Numbered from the stretch's first letter, positions 1-11,048 are shown. The stretch is DNA of 64,000 nucleotides from Microbulbifer thermotolerans (GCF_900112305.1 NZ_FOKT01000003.1:372001-436000); one strand, 5' to 3'. The notes: generated from the sequence alone by a model not told the origin. Numbers and translations: made by a program.

Positions 1-1
1 A

Positions 2-352
2 ATCCACAATCCGTTGGCTCGCGGCTGCCACAAATTAATCAAGGAAGGCGCGGCGTTGGTCGAGACCAGTATGGATATCGTCCAGCAACTGGGTGGCCTT
101 CTGGCTCAGCCGCCGGCTGACGCGCATGAACCTGGCGGCGGAATTCTGGAAACACGGCAGCGGCGTCTGGTGGAAGCATTGGGCGGGGATCTCCGCACGC
201 TGGAGCAATTGGCGCGGGATACCGGTGAGGATACGGGCCCCCTGATGGCGCAGTTGCTGGAGCTGGAGTTGGCGGGGATAGTGGAGCAGTTGCCCGGCGG
301 TTATCAATTGACGCCCGCCGGGGCGGCCCACCTGCAGGAAACGATCGATTAG
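2..352 (+). CDS. dprA: DNA processing protein DprA, C-terminal part (5' end outside window)
   Basis: The reading frame is open from base 2 and enters from upstream, so only the last 116 residues are seen. They begin with a stretch (HNPLARGCHKLIKEGAALVET) typical of the end of the DprA Rossmann-like domain. A linker and a winged-helix-like C-terminal domain (roughly the last 65 residues, ending LTPAGAAHLQETID) follow. DprA binds incoming single-stranded DNA and loads RecA during natural transformation. In many gammaproteobacteria dprA lies next to tsaC, hemF and aroE, which follow here after katA and purE. The family is clear; start and full length cannot be seen. Confidence 0.88.
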   Translation: MHNPLARGCHKLIKEGAALVETSMDIVQQLGGLLAQPPADAHEPGGGILETRQRRLVEALGGDLRTLEQLARDTGEDTGPLMAQLLELELAGIVEQLPGGYQLTPAGAAHLQETID

Positions 353-433
353 AAGAGGTCTTGCCCGTCAACCGGTTCGCCGTGCATCGCGGGTCCGACA
401 ATACTGATTCGGACTTGGAACAGGAGGTAGCCA

Positions 434-1876
434 ATGGCGGACAAACCCACTCTCACCACCACGGCCGGTGCGCCTGTACCGGATAACCGCAACAGTCTTA
501 CCGCAGGGCCGCGAGGGCCCCTGCTGCTACAGGACTATCAGTTGATCGAAAAGCTGGCGCACCAGAACCGCGAGCGGATTCCCGAGCGCACGGTACACGC
601 CAATGGCTGGGGTGCGCACGGCACTCTGAAGATTACGGGGGACCTTTCTCGCTATACCTGCGCCAAGGTATTGCAGCCAGGTGTTGAGACCCCTATGTTG
701 GCACGATTCTCCACCGTTGCCGGAGAGCGTGGCGCCGCGGATGCGGAGCGGGATGTGCGAGGTTTTGCGCTCAAGTTTTATACCGAAGACGGCAACTGGG
801 ATTTGGTGGGCAACAACACGCCGGTATTCTTCGTTCGCGACCCATACAAGTTCCCGGATTTTATCCACACCCAGAAGCGTCACCCGCGCACTAACCTGCG
901 CTCACCGACCGCCATGTGGGACTTTTGGTCCCTGTGCCCGGAAAGTATCCATCAGGTCACCATACTGTTTTCCGACCGCGGCCTCCCGGTATCGCCCATG
1001 CATATGAACGGCTACGGCTCTCACACCTATTCCCTGTGGAATCACAGCGGGGAGCGCTACTGGGTCAAGTTCCATTTTAAGACTCAACAGGGGCACAAGT
1101 ACTTCACCAATGCAGAAGCGGCGGAAGTGATTGGTCACAGTCGCGAGAGCTATCAGGAGGCGCTCTACGGCGCCATCGAAAGGGGCGACTATCCCCGGTG
1201 GACCATGCAGGTACAGGTGATGCCGGAAAAGGATGCGGACAAAATGCCTTTTAACCCTTTTGATCTCACCAAAGTCTGGCCACACGGCGATTTCCCGCCC
1301 ATCGATGTGGGTGTGATGGAACTCAACCGCAACCCGGACGATTACTTCGCCGAAATAGAACAGGCGGCGTTCTCACCATCGAACATCGTGCCCGGTATCG
1401 GCCATTCTCCGGACAAGATGCTCCAGGCGCGCATCTTTGCCTATGCCGATGCCCACCGCCACCGTCTCGGTACCCACTATGAACACCTGCCAATCAACGC
1501 GCCCAAATGTCCGGTGCACAACTACTACCGCGACGGAGAAATGAACACTACCGGCTGCCGGACTGGAAATCCGGATGCCTATTACGAGCCGAACTCTTTT
1601 GCAGGTCCGATTGCGGATCCCCGCGCCAAGGAACCGCCGCTGGCCATATCCGGTGATGCCGATCGCTACGAACACAGCGAGGGCAATGACGACTACAGTC
1701 AGGCCCGCGCCCTTTTTAATCTGTTTGACGATGGCCAGAAAGAGCGCTTGTTCGAAAATATCGCCGAGTCCATGTCCGGCGTACCGGAAGAGATCATTCG
1801 GCGCCAGTTGGGGCACTTTGCAAAGGTCCACCCGGACTATGCCGATGGTGTCAGGGTCGCATTGGGCATACGCTAG
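434..1876 (+). CDS. katA: Heme catalase (clade 3-like, small subunit)
   Basis: A 480-residue monofunctional catalase, the usual length of small-subunit enzymes, converting hydrogen peroxide to water and oxygen. The distal histidine lies in [12 protein letters not shown] (His55) and the catalytic asparagine in VGNNTPVFF (about Asn128). The proximal heme tyrosine is in [14 protein letters not shown] (about Tyr337). No signal peptide is visible, so it is probably cytoplasmic. An AGGAGG-type ribosome site precedes ATG 434. It stands alone between dprA and purE and is not part of their operons. Its TAG stop coincides with the left end of a palindromic repeat element. No OxyR site was identified by eye. 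Confidence 0.96.
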   Translation: MADKPTLTTTAGAPVPDNRNSLTAGPRGPLLLQDYQLIEKLAHQNRERIPERTVHANGWGAHGTLKITGDLSRYTCAKVLQPGVETPMLARFSTVAGERGAADAERDVRGFALKFYTEDGNWDLVGNNTPVFFVRDPYKFPDFIHTQKRHPRTNLRSPTAMWDFWSLCPESIHQVTILFSDRGLPVSPMHMNGYGSHTYSLWNHSGERYWVKFHFKTQQGHKYFTNAEAAEVIGHSRESYQEALYGAIERGDYPRWTMQVQVMPEKDADKMPFNPFDLTKVWPHGDFPPIDVGVMELNRNPDDYFAEIEQAAFSPSNIVPGIGHSPDKMLQARIFAYADAHRHRLGTHYEHLPINAPKCPVHNYYRDGEMNTTGCRTGNPDAYYEPNSFAGPIADPRAKEPPLAISGDADRYEHSEGNDDYSQARALFNLFDDGQKERLFENIAESMSGVPEEIIRRQLGHFAKVHPDYADGVRVALGIR

Positions 1877-2066
1877 GGAACCTCTGATTAATTTGTGTGA
1901 ACGCTTTGGTTAGTTCCGTGGCGCTCAGGCAATAGGATGGCCATTTCGAAAACGCACGAGTACTTCCCTGTATCCGACAGTTTCGAAATGGCCATGCTAT
2001 CACTTGAGCTTCTCATCTAGCGCCAAAGAATTTTTACCGTCAGGAAGCGAATTAATCAGAGGTTCT
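1874..2066. repeat. MITE-like palindromic repeat, copy 1 (about 190 bp)
   Basis: Starts at the TA of the katA stop with GGGAACCTCTGATTAATT and ends with the inverted form AATTAATCAGAGGTTC. Inside are nested inverted segments built on GGCCATTTCGAAA and TTTCGAAATGGCCAT. It is the reverse orientation of the 28.4 kb copy, but lacks about 23 bp from the central hairpin. The right end runs into a second, truncated piece of the same family (about 2056-2150) that matches the inner part of the 24.9 kb copy. Confidence 0.85.
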
Positions 2067-2150
2067 TCGGGGGCGGATGTGAAGCTCAGGTGAGCTGTCG
2101 CTGAGCCCGAGGTGCTTAGATAGAGGGGAGGCAATTCGAAAGCGCATCAG
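2056..2150. repeat. Truncated, degenerate second MITE fragment abutting copy 1
   Basis: The stretch GCGGATGTGAAGCTCAGGT near 2074-2092 matches, in inverse orientation, the right inner arm of the 24.9 kb copy. A later ATTCGAAAGCGCAT resembles the inner TTTCGAAAACGCAC motif. The rest has decayed. Together with copy 1 it fills most of the 370-base gap between katA and purE; no gene is seen there. Confidence 0.5.
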
Positions 2151-2246
2151 GCTGCTGCTGTAGTTTCGTTGGAGAGCGCCTTGTCCGCGGCGGCGCAATC
2201 GGCTAGATTGCCGCGCTTCCTGCATGCCAGAAACAAGAGAACCGAC

Positions 2247-2762
2247 ATGAGCAAGCCTTTTGTAGCCATCCTGATGGGCTCCGACTCGGACCTGCCAACC
2301 ATGGAAGCCGCCTTCGACGTGCTGGAGAAGTTCGGTATCGACTACGAGGTGAAAGTCACTTCGGCGCACCGCACGCCGGAAAATACCCACAACTATGTGG
2401 TCGACGCCGATAAACGCGGTTGTGCTGCTTTTATCTGTGCCGCCGGCATGGCCGCCCACTTGGCGGGTGCCGTTTCCGCCACCACCCTAAAGCCGGTGAT
2501 CGGTGTACCGATCAACGCTTCACTGGACGGACTGGACGCACTGCTTTCCACTGTGCAGATGCCCGGTGGTATTCCTGTGGCAACTGTGGCCATCGGCAAA
2601 GCCGGTGCCAAGAATGCCGCCTATCTGGCCGCGCAGATTATCGGCGTGTCCGACGCAACCATGCACCAAAAACTGGTGGATGAGCGCCGTGCCAATGCGG
2701 AGGCCATTATTGCCAAGGACGCTGAGCTGCAGAAACGCCTGCAAGAGCGCAAGGCCAAGTAA
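2247..2762 (+). CDS. purE: N5-carboxyaminoimidazole ribonucleotide mutase (PurE class I)
   Basis: A 171-residue protein opening [24 protein letters not shown] is the conserved PurE substrate loop. The later SAHRTPE segment contains the catalytic histidine. It converts N5-CAIR to CAIR in purine synthesis and normally acts as an octamer. The frame is open 26 codons further upstream, but ATG 2247 matches the family start. purK does not follow. Instead tsaC begins 10 bases after the stop, so purE and tsaC are probably co-transcribed. Confidence 0.96.
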   Translation: MSKPFVAILMGSDSDLPTMEAAFDVLEKFGIDYEVKVTSAHRTPENTHNYVVDADKRGCAAFICAAGMAAHLAGAVSATTLKPVIGVPINASLDGLDALLSTVQMPGGIPVATVAIGKAGAKNAAYLAAQIIGVSDATMHQKLVDERRANAEAIIAKDAELQKRLQERKAK

Positions 2763-2772
2763 GCCTGGCGCC

Positions 2773-4303
<1,531 letters not shown>

Positions 4304-4317
4304 ACAGGGAGACTGTC

Positions 4318-4764
4318 GTGCACAAAGTGCGACTGGAAGAGATCAACAGGCTGTTTCAGGACTACCGACGCCAACTGGAAGGGGGAGACGGCTTGCAGGT
4401 TGCCGACTTTTACCGTTTCCCTCTGCACTACTACCGCGAGGATAGCGGCAAGGAGGCAATGTCCAGAGAGAAGTTTGTGCAGCAGGTGGCCAGGCTGCTG
4501 AAAGTCTACCGTCGCCTGGGAGTCAGTCAAATAGTCGGCTCTGTCACCGATATTATCGAGGTGAACACCAATAGCAGCCTGGTGACACTGAACTGGATTC
4601 TGTTGACCGCGCAGGGGGAAAAAAGCGTGGAGCTATACAACACCACCGTCCGCTATCTGGTTAGCGATACCGATGCCGGACTTAAAATCGACAGCTTGAT
4701 CATGGTGGACGAGGCGACAAAGATCCGCCGCGCCGTGCGCGCACAAGGGAGACAGCGCAAGTGA
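4318..4764 (+). CDS. Conserved small protein, possibly SnoaL/NTF2-like fold
   Basis: 148 residues starting at GTG 4318 (VHKVRLEEINRLFQDYRRQL) after a GGGAGACTGTC leader, 14 bases beyond hemF. The stop overlaps the aroE start as GTGA, so translation is probably coupled. The pattern, a helical start, then YRFPLHYYRE, then alternating strands ending in DSLIMVDEATKIRR, suggests the cone-shaped alpha+beta fold of NTF2/SnoaL proteins. No catalytic residues or named family were recognised. Position between hemF and aroE suggests a housekeeping accessory role, but this is inference. Confidence 0.72.
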   Translation: MHKVRLEEINRLFQDYRRQLEGGDGLQVADFYRFPLHYYREDSGKEAMSREKFVQQVARLLKVYRRLGVSQIVGSVTDIIEVNTNSSLVTLNWILLTAQGEKSVELYNTTVRYLVSDTDAGLKIDSLIMVDEATKIRRAVRAQGRQRK

Positions 4765-5585
4765 CGGACAACTACGCGGTCGTGGGCAATCCGATTGCCC
4801 ATTCGCTCTCGCCGCGCATTCACGGTGCCTTTGCCGCGCAGACCGGGCAGGATATCCACTACGGGCGGCAACTGGTGGAAGAGGGGGCGTTCGCGGCCTT
4901 TGCGCGGGGCTTTTTCGCCAGTGGCGGCTGCGGATTGAACGTCACTATGCCCTTCAAGCTGGACGCCTGTGACTTCGCGGACGAATTGACCGAGCGCGCC
5001 CGTGCCGCCGGCGCCGTCAATACCCTCAAGAAACTGCATGATGGCCGTGTGCTCGGCGACAATACGGACGGCGCCGGTCTGGTTTCCGATATTCGCGACA
5101 ACCTGGGGTGGGTAATCCGCGATAGGAGGGTCCTGGTGCTCGGAGCCGGCGGGGCCGCCCGCGGGGTACTCTTGCCGCTGCTGGCGGAAACACCGGAGCG
5201 AATTCATATCGCCAACCGGACTGTGGCAAAAGCCGAATGGCTGGCTAAAGAATTCTCCGCTGACGCCGAAATTACAGCCGGCGGCCTGGAAGAATTTCCG
5301 TGCGCCTTCGACCTCATAATCAACGCCAGCTCCGCCGGTCTCAGCAACGAAATGCCGCATCTGCCGGAAAAAATTCTCGGCGAGAACTGCAAGGCCTATG
5401 ACATGGTGTACGGCGCGGAACCGACGCCTTTTATGTGCTGGGCTAAAGCACGGGGCGCCACTGTGGCAGACGGCCTGGGTATGTTGGTGGGACAAGCCGC
5501 GGAGTCTTTCTTTCTGTGGCGGGGCCTGAGGCCGGATGTCGCGCCGATACTGCAGCAGCTGCGGAAAGAATTGCAGAACAAGTAG
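4761..5585 (+). CDS. aroE: Shikimate dehydrogenase (NADP+)
   Basis: 274 residues, typical for AroE, which reduces 3-dehydroshikimate to shikimate with NADPH. The substrate-binding NPIAHSLSPRIH is at residues 9-20, and the catalytic lysine lies in NVTMPFKLDA. The NTDGAG segment follows, then the nucleotide-binding VLVLGAGGAARGVLLPLL and the NRT motif (IANRTVAKAEWL). GTG 4761 overlaps the upstream stop by four bases. The next gene starts 16 bases after aroE and may belong to the same transcript. Confidence 0.95.
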   Translation: MTDNYAVVGNPIAHSLSPRIHGAFAAQTGQDIHYGRQLVEEGAFAAFARGFFASGGCGLNVTMPFKLDACDFADELTERARAAGAVNTLKKLHDGRVLGDNTDGAGLVSDIRDNLGWVIRDRRVLVLGAGGAARGVLLPLLAETPERIHIANRTVAKAEWLAKEFSADAEITAGGLEEFPCAFDLIINASSAGLSNEMPHLPEKILGENCKAYDMVYGAEPTPFMCWAKARGATVADGLGMLVGQAAESFFLWRGLRPDVAPILQQLRKELQNK

Positions 5586-5601
5586 TCTAGGGGGATTTTT
5601 T

Positions 5602-6003
5602 GTGCGTGAGTTTCTGCGGAACCTGTCGCTTTGTTTTGCCGCGGGCGCCTTTGGCGGTCTTTGCTACGCACTCGGACTCTGGGCCATGGGGCACTACGGC
5701 TTTACCCGCTGGCTGGGGGTTGATATTGCCCCGCACCTCTCCGCTGGCTACCTGTATCAGCGCATCGTATGGGGCGGTATCTGCGGGCTGATTTTTTTAC
5801 TGCCCTGGCACAGATCCTGGTTCTCCCGGGGGTTTTGGCTGTCGCTGATCCCGGCCGGTGTCTTGTTATTTCTGCTACTGCCAATGCGCGGCTATGGCCT
5901 CGGCGCTCTTTCTCTGGGCCTGATGGCGCCCCTGGTGATCATTCTCGCTTGTGCTATTGGCGGCATCGCCGCTTCGGGGCTTTTGCGCGCCGAAGCCAGA
6001 TAA
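5602..6003 (+). CDS. Small integral membrane protein of unknown function
   Basis: 133 residues from GTG 5602 (VREFLRNLSLCFAAGAFGG), preceded by AGGGGGATTTTTT. Four hydrophobic segments are visible: about 7-29, 53-66, 74-92 and 98-122. There are no charged catalytic motifs and no signal peptide cleavage site. A longer frame from 5536 would overlap the aroE end and gives a cysteine-rich tail without sense. The tight spacing to aroE suggests co-transcription. Function not recognised. Confidence 0.68.
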   Translation: MREFLRNLSLCFAAGAFGGLCYALGLWAMGHYGFTRWLGVDIAPHLSAGYLYQRIVWGGICGLIFLLPWHRSWFSRGFWLSLIPAGVLLFLLLPMRGYGLGALSLGLMAPLVIILACAIGGIAASGLLRAEAR

Positions 6004-6036
6004 GCACGTCATTACCCACGCAAATCAAGCCGGGAC

Positions 6037-6636
6037 TCAGTGGCTCAGCAGCAGCTGGCTGGCCACACTGAACATCATCACAGCCACACCCAAGTCAAGC
6101 AGGCGCCAGGTTGCTGGACGCGCCAGCCAGGGCGAGAGCCAAGCGGCACCCAGGGCCAGGGTAAAAAACCAGGCCAGGGAGGCGCTGGCGGCGCCCAGTG
6201 CATAGGCGCCGGGTGCGGGCTGCTGGGCACCGAGTGAGCCGATCAGCAATACGGTATCCAGATATACGTGCGGGTTGAGTAGAGTCACAGCCAGTGCGGA
6301 GAGCAAAACCGCCCGGCGCGAACGCGGGACTGAGTCGGGAGTTTGGAGCCCGCTAGGGCGAAGCGCTCGCATCAGCGCCTTGATTCCGTACCAGAGCAGA
6401 AAAGCCGCGCCGCCCCAGCGTGCCACCGCCAACAGTGTCGGGCTTTGCAGCAACAGAGTGGCCAGGCCGAAAACGCCAGCGGAAACCAGTATCGCATCGC
6501 ACAGCACACAGAGCGCTGCCACTGGCAAGTGATGCTCACGGCGCAGACTCTGGGCCAGGACAAACGTATTTTGCGCACCTATGGCCACGATAAGCCCGGC
6601 GGCCACTAACAGGCCGTTCACATAACTTTGCCACAT
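6037..6636 (-). CDS. argO: LysE/ArgO-family amino acid exporter
   Basis: 199 residues, close to E. coli ArgO (211), with about six membrane segments. The N-terminal AAGLIVAIGAQNTFVLAQSLRREH and the later LLNPHVYLDTVLLIGSLGAQ are hallmark motifs of LysE/ArgO exporters. It should export arginine, lysine or toxic analogues through the inner membrane. ATG 6636 has AGGAG nine bases upstream; the frame extends 19 codons further without homology. It is transcribed divergently from an ArgP-like regulator, the arrangement of lysE/lysG in Corynebacterium, which supports the assignment. Confidence 0.9.
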   Translation of the reverse strand: MWQSYVNGLLVAAGLIVAIGAQNTFVLAQSLRREHHLPVAALCVLCDAILVSAGVFGLATLLLQSPTLLAVARWGGAAFLLWYGIKALMRALRPSGLQTPDSVPRSRRAVLLSALAVTLLNPHVYLDTVLLIGSLGAQQPAPGAYALGAASASLAWFFTLALGAAWLSPWLARPATWRLLDLGVAVMMFSVASQLLLSH

Positions 6637-6807
6637 CTCAGCATACTCCTCGCGGGAATCCGGGTACACGGAAGCAGCGGAACAGCGTCGCAAGCGGTGT
6701 TTGGGTTCTCATGGGGCAATCATATGGGCAGAGATAATAGTGGTGAGTGTGTCGCGAAAGAATATATAAGAAAAACAAATTTTCATGATGATGTATTAGA
6801 GAAATTG
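6637..6807. promoter_or_regulatory. Divergent argO / argP-like control region
   Basis: 171 bases between the two divergent starts. The half near the regulator (about 6735-6805) is clearly AT-rich compared with its surroundings and holds the TATATAAG and TATTAGAG tracts where promoters would lie. ArgP/LysG regulators bind such regions together with arginine or lysine. No exact operator could be fixed by eye. Confidence 0.4.
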
Positions 6808-7710
6808 ATGTTTGACTATAAATTGCTTTTTGCACTTGCCGCCGTGGTGGAGCAGGGTGGCTTTGAGCGGGCCGCAGTGGCACTGGGTCTGTCCCAATCG
6901 GCGGTGTCACAGCGAATCAAGCTACTGGAAGCCCGGGTGGGGCAGCCGGTACTGGTACGGGCGACACCGCCCCAGCCGACGGAATTGGGGCGGCATTTGC
7001 TCAACCATATCCAGCAGGTGCGCCTGCTTGAGCGCGACCTGACAGAGCTGGTACCGACGCTGTCTGAGGGCGGCGGACCCGAGCGGTTGCGAATTGCGAT
7101 AAACGCCGACACGCTGGCGACTTGGTGGGCCCCGGCCGTGGCTGAATTCTGTGCGGCGCAGCGGGTATTGCTGGACCATGTGGTGGAGGATCAGGAGGTC
7201 GGGCTCAAGCGCATGCGCGCCGGGGAGGTAGCTGCCTGTGTGTGCGCCTCCGAGCGTCCGGTAGCCGGTGCCCGCAGCGTCCTTCTGGGTGCCATGCGCT
7301 ACCGGGCTTTGGCAAGCCCCGGCTTTATCGCCCGCTATTTTCCCAGAGGCGTGACATCCGAAGCACTGGCGCACAGTCCCGCCATTGTGTTTGGGCCGGA
7401 CGACTCACTCCAGCACCGCTACCTGGAATCTCTGGGGGTGAGCGGCAACTTCGCCCATCACCTGTGCCCGTCCGCGGAGGGGTTTGTATGCCTGGCTTCC
7501 GCCGGTCTCGGTTGGGGGCTGGTACCGGAACTGCAGGCGGTGGGAGAGCTGGCCCGGGGGGAGCTGGTGGAGCTGCTGCCGGATCGCCCGGTGGATGTGC
7601 CGCTCTATTGGCACTATTGGCGCAACGGCGGCGCCCTCTTGGACGAGCTCACCCGCCAGTTGCTGCACCGGGCGAAAAGCCTGTTGGTGCACCAGAGAGC
7701 CCCGGACTGA
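6808..7710 (+). CDS. argP: LysR-family regulator, ArgP/LysG type
   Basis: 300 residues, near the 297 of E. coli ArgP. The N-terminal winged helix-turn-helix matches the ArgP signature (GFERAAVALGLSQSAVSQRIK and later PPQPTELGRHLL). An effector domain fills about residues 90-300. It should sense arginine/lysine and activate the divergent argO. ATG 6808 (MFDYKLLFALAAVV) is where family similarity begins; the frame is open 60 codons upstream through the promoter region. Assignment rests on sequence and on the divergent exporter. Confidence 0.9.
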   Translation: MFDYKLLFALAAVVEQGGFERAAVALGLSQSAVSQRIKLLEARVGQPVLVRATPPQPTELGRHLLNHIQQVRLLERDLTELVPTLSEGGGPERLRIAINADTLATWWAPAVAEFCAAQRVLLDHVVEDQEVGLKRMRAGEVAACVCASERPVAGARSVLLGAMRYRALASPGFIARYFPRGVTSEALAHSPAIVFGPDDSLQHRYLESLGVSGNFAHHLCPSAEGFVCLASAGLGWGLVPELQAVGELARGELVELLPDRPVDVPLYWHYWRNGGALLDELTRQLLHRAKSLLVHQRAPD

Positions 7711-7744
7711 TTTATGCAGGCGTCGCGGTAAGACTCGAGGGGGC

Positions 7745-8263
7745 TCAGACGGAAAAATCAACGTCCAGCAGACAGCAGCTTTGCGCATAGCCCATCGCCC
7801 GCTTGATCGTGGGGTAAACGGAGGCAGTGGCGACACAAACGCCCAATTCTATGCGTTGGCGTTTTTCCAGAATGGTGTCGATGCGCTCTTCCAGCTGGGG
7901 ATCAATGTCCTGGTGGCCGGCCACTGCAGTGGCGAAATCAAAGATATCCTTCAGCTTGTCCGGCAGGTGGCTGCCGCCCTGCAGACAGGCCTGCACCAGT
8001 GATTTATCCAGTCCCGCTTCCAGGGCCATACGCACGCTTAACTGGAGGCAAGCGCCGCAGTCTGCCACCTGCATAGCGGCAAGTTTGCTGACCCAATAGA
8101 TGTCAGCCGACAGGAATTCCCGGTGGTGGGAAAGCGGGCGAAAATTGGCAAATTTCTCGTAGCCCTTCGGTGAGGCGTGAAGGAACTCCTTCAGATAATC
8201 CATATCGTAGCGGTAGCGCCGGGAGAATGCTTCTATCTCTTGCAGATGTTGTTCCGGTGTCAT
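7745..8263 (-). CDS. Carboxymuconolactone decarboxylase/AhpD-like protein
   Basis: 172 residues, all-helical in appearance, with a CxxC pair in VADCGACLQLSVRMALEAG (about residues 82-85), as in AhpD-type proteins that use a redox-active cysteine pair. ATG 8263 has AAGGAG seven bases upstream. The histidine normally following the second cysteine is replaced (CLQ), so classic AhpD peroxidase-coupling activity is uncertain. It is a single gene pointing away from the carbonic anhydrase gene's start, with no operon partner nearby. Confidence 0.75.
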   Translation of the reverse strand: MTPEQHLQEIEAFSRRYRYDMDYLKEFLHASPKGYEKFANFRPLSHHREFLSADIYWVSKLAAMQVADCGACLQLSVRMALEAGLDKSLVQACLQGGSHLPDKLKDIFDFATAVAGHQDIDPQLEERIDTILEKRQRIELGVCVATASVYPTIKRAMGYAQSCCLLDVDFSV

Positions 8264-8367
8264 GTGGTAGCTCCTTGCGTTGACAGACGATCGACACTTC
8301 GGCGACCCGCCAGTTTCGGAGAGAATCATGACGGATTGAGCCGGGCAACTGCTCGAGCGGCGGAAGT

Positions 8368-8925
8368 TTAGGATTGTTGGCACTCAGCTAGGTACTGATT
8401 CTTTAACTTTACGTAGTTGTCGGCAGAATAACGGAAGAAAGCTTTTTCTTTATCGGTTAACCGCCGCGCGGGTTTGGCCGGTGAACCGACGTAGAGGTAG
8501 CCGCTCTCCAGTGTCTTCCGCGGCGGTACCAGAGCGCCAGCGGCGAGCACGACCTCGTCTTCAATAACGGCGCCGTCTAATACAATGGCCCCGATACCGA
8601 TCAATACCCGGTTGCCGACAGTACAACCGTGCAGACACGCTTTGTGGCCAATAGTCACGTCGTCGCCGATGGTCAGCGGCCAGCCTTTCGGGTTGAAGGG
8701 GCCGGCGTGGGTGATGTGCAGCACCGCCCCATCCTGCACACTGGTGCGCGCGCCGATGCGGATGCGGTGCATATCGCCCCGCACAACCGCCATGGGCCAC
8801 ACGGAGCTGTCGTCTCCCAGGGTCACGTCGCCGATGACGGCGGACTGCGGGTCTATATAAACACCCTGGCCGAGCTGGGGCGATTTTTCACGGTCTGAAT
8901 CTCCGAGGGCACGCAGTGGGGACAT
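8368..8925 (-). CDS. Gamma-class carbonic anhydrase family protein (YrdA-like, left-handed beta-helix)
   Basis: 185 residues made of hexapeptide repeats, forming a left-handed beta helix. Metal-ligand-like histidines are seen in AVLHITHAGPF and in TIGHKACLHGC. The WPMAVVRGD and IGIGAIVLDGAVIED motifs are typical of the YrdA/gamma-CA family. Two adjacent ATG codons (8928 and 8925) follow AGGAGATTG; 8925 gives the better spacing of seven bases. The region between it and prlC is short and divergent. Whether it hydrates CO2 or has another role is unknown. Confidence 0.88.
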   Translation of the reverse strand: MSPLRALGDSDREKSPQLGQGVYIDPQSAVIGDVTLGDDSSVWPMAVVRGDMHRIRIGARTSVQDGAVLHITHAGPFNPKGWPLTIGDDVTIGHKACLHGCTVGNRVLIGIGAIVLDGAVIEDEVVLAAGALVPPRKTLESGYLYVGSPAKPARRLTDKEKAFFRYSADNYVKLKNQYLAECQQS

Positions 8926-8984
8926 CATCAATCTCCTGTACAATCGGCGCCCTATCATAGCCTTATCCTACACGTGGGTCTTGT

Positions 8985-11048
8985 ATGTCCAATTCCGTAC
9001 CGACTTCTCCTCTGCTCGATATGCCACTGCTCCCGCCGTTTGACCGTTTGCGGCCGGAGGATGTGGAACCGGCAATCGCCGAATTGATCGATCGATGCTG
9101 CCGGAAGTTGCAAGAAGGGCTAAATAAGCCGGGTTGGGAAAGCACCCTGGCTCCCCTGGAAGAGGTCCAGGACCAGCTCAACCGCGCCTTTTCGCCAGTC
9201 AGTCACCTTAACAGTGTATTGAGTGGACCCTGGCGGGCACCTTACGAGGCAGCGCTGGCCCGGGTGACCGCCTATTGGACCGAGCTGGGGCAGAACCGCG
9301 ATCTGTACGCCGTCTACCAGCAGCTGGCGGATTCACCCGAATTCTCTAGCTGGCCGCAGCAGCGCAAGAAAGCCGTGGAATTGGGGTTGCGGGATTTCGT
9401 CTTGGGCGGGGTTGGGCTCGAGGGACGGGCGCGGGAGACTTTCGCTGCCAACAGCCAGCGTTTGGCGGAGTTATCCAGCCGTTTTGCCAATAATGTGCTC
9501 GATGCCACCAATGCTTGGACCTGGCATACAGAAGACGAAAGTGAGCTCTCCGGCCTGCCACAGACGGCACTGGCCGCCGCCCGAGCGGCGGCGCAGTCCA
9601 GGGGACTGGAAGGCTGGGTGATTACGCTCGAAGGCCCCAGTTATCTCGCTGTCATGACCCACGCTGACAACCGCGACCTGCGGGAGCGGGTGCACAAGGC
9701 GTATGTCAGCCGCGCCTCTGACACCGGCCCCAACGGCGGCGAGTTCGACAACTCGGCAGTGATGGAAGAGATATTGCGCCTGCGCTCGGAGCAGGCGCGG
9801 CTGTTGGGAATGGCCAATTACGCCGAACTGTCACTGGCCAGTAAGATGGCGCCGGACACTGACAAAGTGCTGGAGTTTCTGGGGGATCTGGCTGCGCGGG
9901 CGAAACCGGCGGCGGAGCGGGATTTCGCTGAACTGCAGGCTTTCGCCGCGGAAAAACTCGGCTTGGCTGAACTGCAACCCTGGGATATCGCCTGGGCGTC
10001 GGAAAAGCTAAAACGGGCGCGTTACGCGGTCAGCCAGGAGGAACTGCGCCCCTATTTCCCCTACCGCAAAGTGCTCGCCGGTCTTTTCGCGGTGGTGGAA
10101 AAACTGTTTGGCGTCACCGTGGAGGAGGATGAGCAGGTACCTTGCTGGCACCGAGATGTACAGTTCTTCTGGCTGCAACGGAACGGCGAGCGCATCGCTG
10201 GTTTTTACCTGGACCCCTTTGCCCGCGAGAACAAGCGCGGCGGCGCCTGGATGGACAGCGTTTGCGTGCGCCGGCAGACTACCAATGGCCTGCAGCTGCC
10301 GGTGGCTTATTTGGTATGCAACTTTTCCGCACCTACTGCGGACAAGCCCTCCCTGCTGACCCACTACGAGGTCACCACCCTGTTTCACGAATTCGGCCAC
10401 GGTCTGCACCATATGCTGACCAAAGTGGATGTGGCGGCCGTATCCGGGATCAACGGTGTGGTCTGGGATGCGGTGGAATTACCGAGCCAGTTCCTGGAGA
10501 ACTGGTGCTGGCAGCCGGAAGTTATCGCGATGATTTCCGGGCACTTCGAAACCGGTGAGCCGCTTCCACAGACACTGTTGGAGCGTATGCTGGCGGCAAA
10601 GAATTTTCAGTCGGCCATGTTCACCGTGCGTCAGCTGGAGTTTGCACTGTTCGATTTTAAACTGCACTGCCTCGAGCAGGGCGCCTCCGCCGCCGATATT
10701 CAGCAGCTCCTGGACAAGGTGCGCGCGCAAGTGGCGGTGGTCCCGGTAGCCGATGAGAACCGCTTCCAGCACAGCTTCAGTCATATTTTTGCCGGCGGTT
10801 ATGCCGCGGGCTATTACAGTTATAAATGGGCCGAAGTGCTCTCTGCGGATGCCTTCTCTCTGTTTGAGGAAAAGGGAATTTTCGATGCTGCCACGGGTGA
10901 GCGGTTCCTACACGCTATTCTCGAACAGGGCGGCAGTCGCGACGCGCTGGATCTGTTCACGGAATTTCGCGGGCGCGAACCTAGAATAGACGCTTTGCTG
11001 CGTCATTCCGGTATAGAGCAACAGGAGTTGAATACAACCCCAGGCTGA
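8985..11048 (+). CDS. prlC: Oligopeptidase A (M3 zinc metallopeptidase)
   Basis: 687 residues, matching oligopeptidase A, a cytoplasmic M3 peptidase that clears signal peptides and other short peptides. The zinc site HEFGHGLHH lies near residues 468-476, with a downstream glutamate in VVWDAVELPSQFLENW as third ligand. The helical N-terminal half (MPLLPPFDRLRPEDVEPAI) is typical. No signal peptide. yheV follows 88 bases later, a linkage seen in several gammaproteobacteria. Confidence 0.95.
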   Translation: MSNSVPTSPLLDMPLLPPFDRLRPEDVEPAIAELIDRCCRKLQEGLNKPGWESTLAPLEEVQDQLNRAFSPVSHLNSVLSGPWRAPYEAALARVTAYWTELGQNRDLYAVYQQLADSPEFSSWPQQRKKAVELGLRDFVLGGVGLEGRARETFAANSQRLAELSSRFANNVLDATNAWTWHTEDESELSGLPQTALAAARAAAQSRGLEGWVITLEGPSYLAVMTHADNRDLRERVHKAYVSRASDTGPNGGEFDNSAVMEEILRLRSEQARLLGMANYAELSLASKMAPDTDKVLEFLGDLAARAKPAAERDFAELQAFAAEKLGLAELQPWDIAWASEKLKRARYAVSQEELRPYFPYRKVLAGLFAVVEKLFGVTVEEDEQVPCWHRDVQFFWLQRNGERIAGFYLDPFARENKRGGAWMDSVCVRRQTTNGLQLPVAYLVCNFSAPTADKPSLLTHYEVTTLFHEFGHGLHHMLTKVDVAAVSGINGVVWDAVELPSQFLENWCWQPEVIAMISGHFETGEPLPQTLLERMLAAKNFQSAMFTVRQLEFALFDFKLHCLEQGASAADIQQLLDKVRAQVAVVPVADENRFQHSFSHIFAGGYAAGYYSYKWAEVLSADAFSLFEEKGIFDAATGERFLHAILEQGGSRDALDLFTEFRGREPRIDALLRHSGIEQQELNTTPG

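Noticed and set aside
2503-2772. Long upstream extension of tsaC overlapping purE
   Set aside because: Family similarity starts at GTG 2773; the upstream part is purE in another frame.
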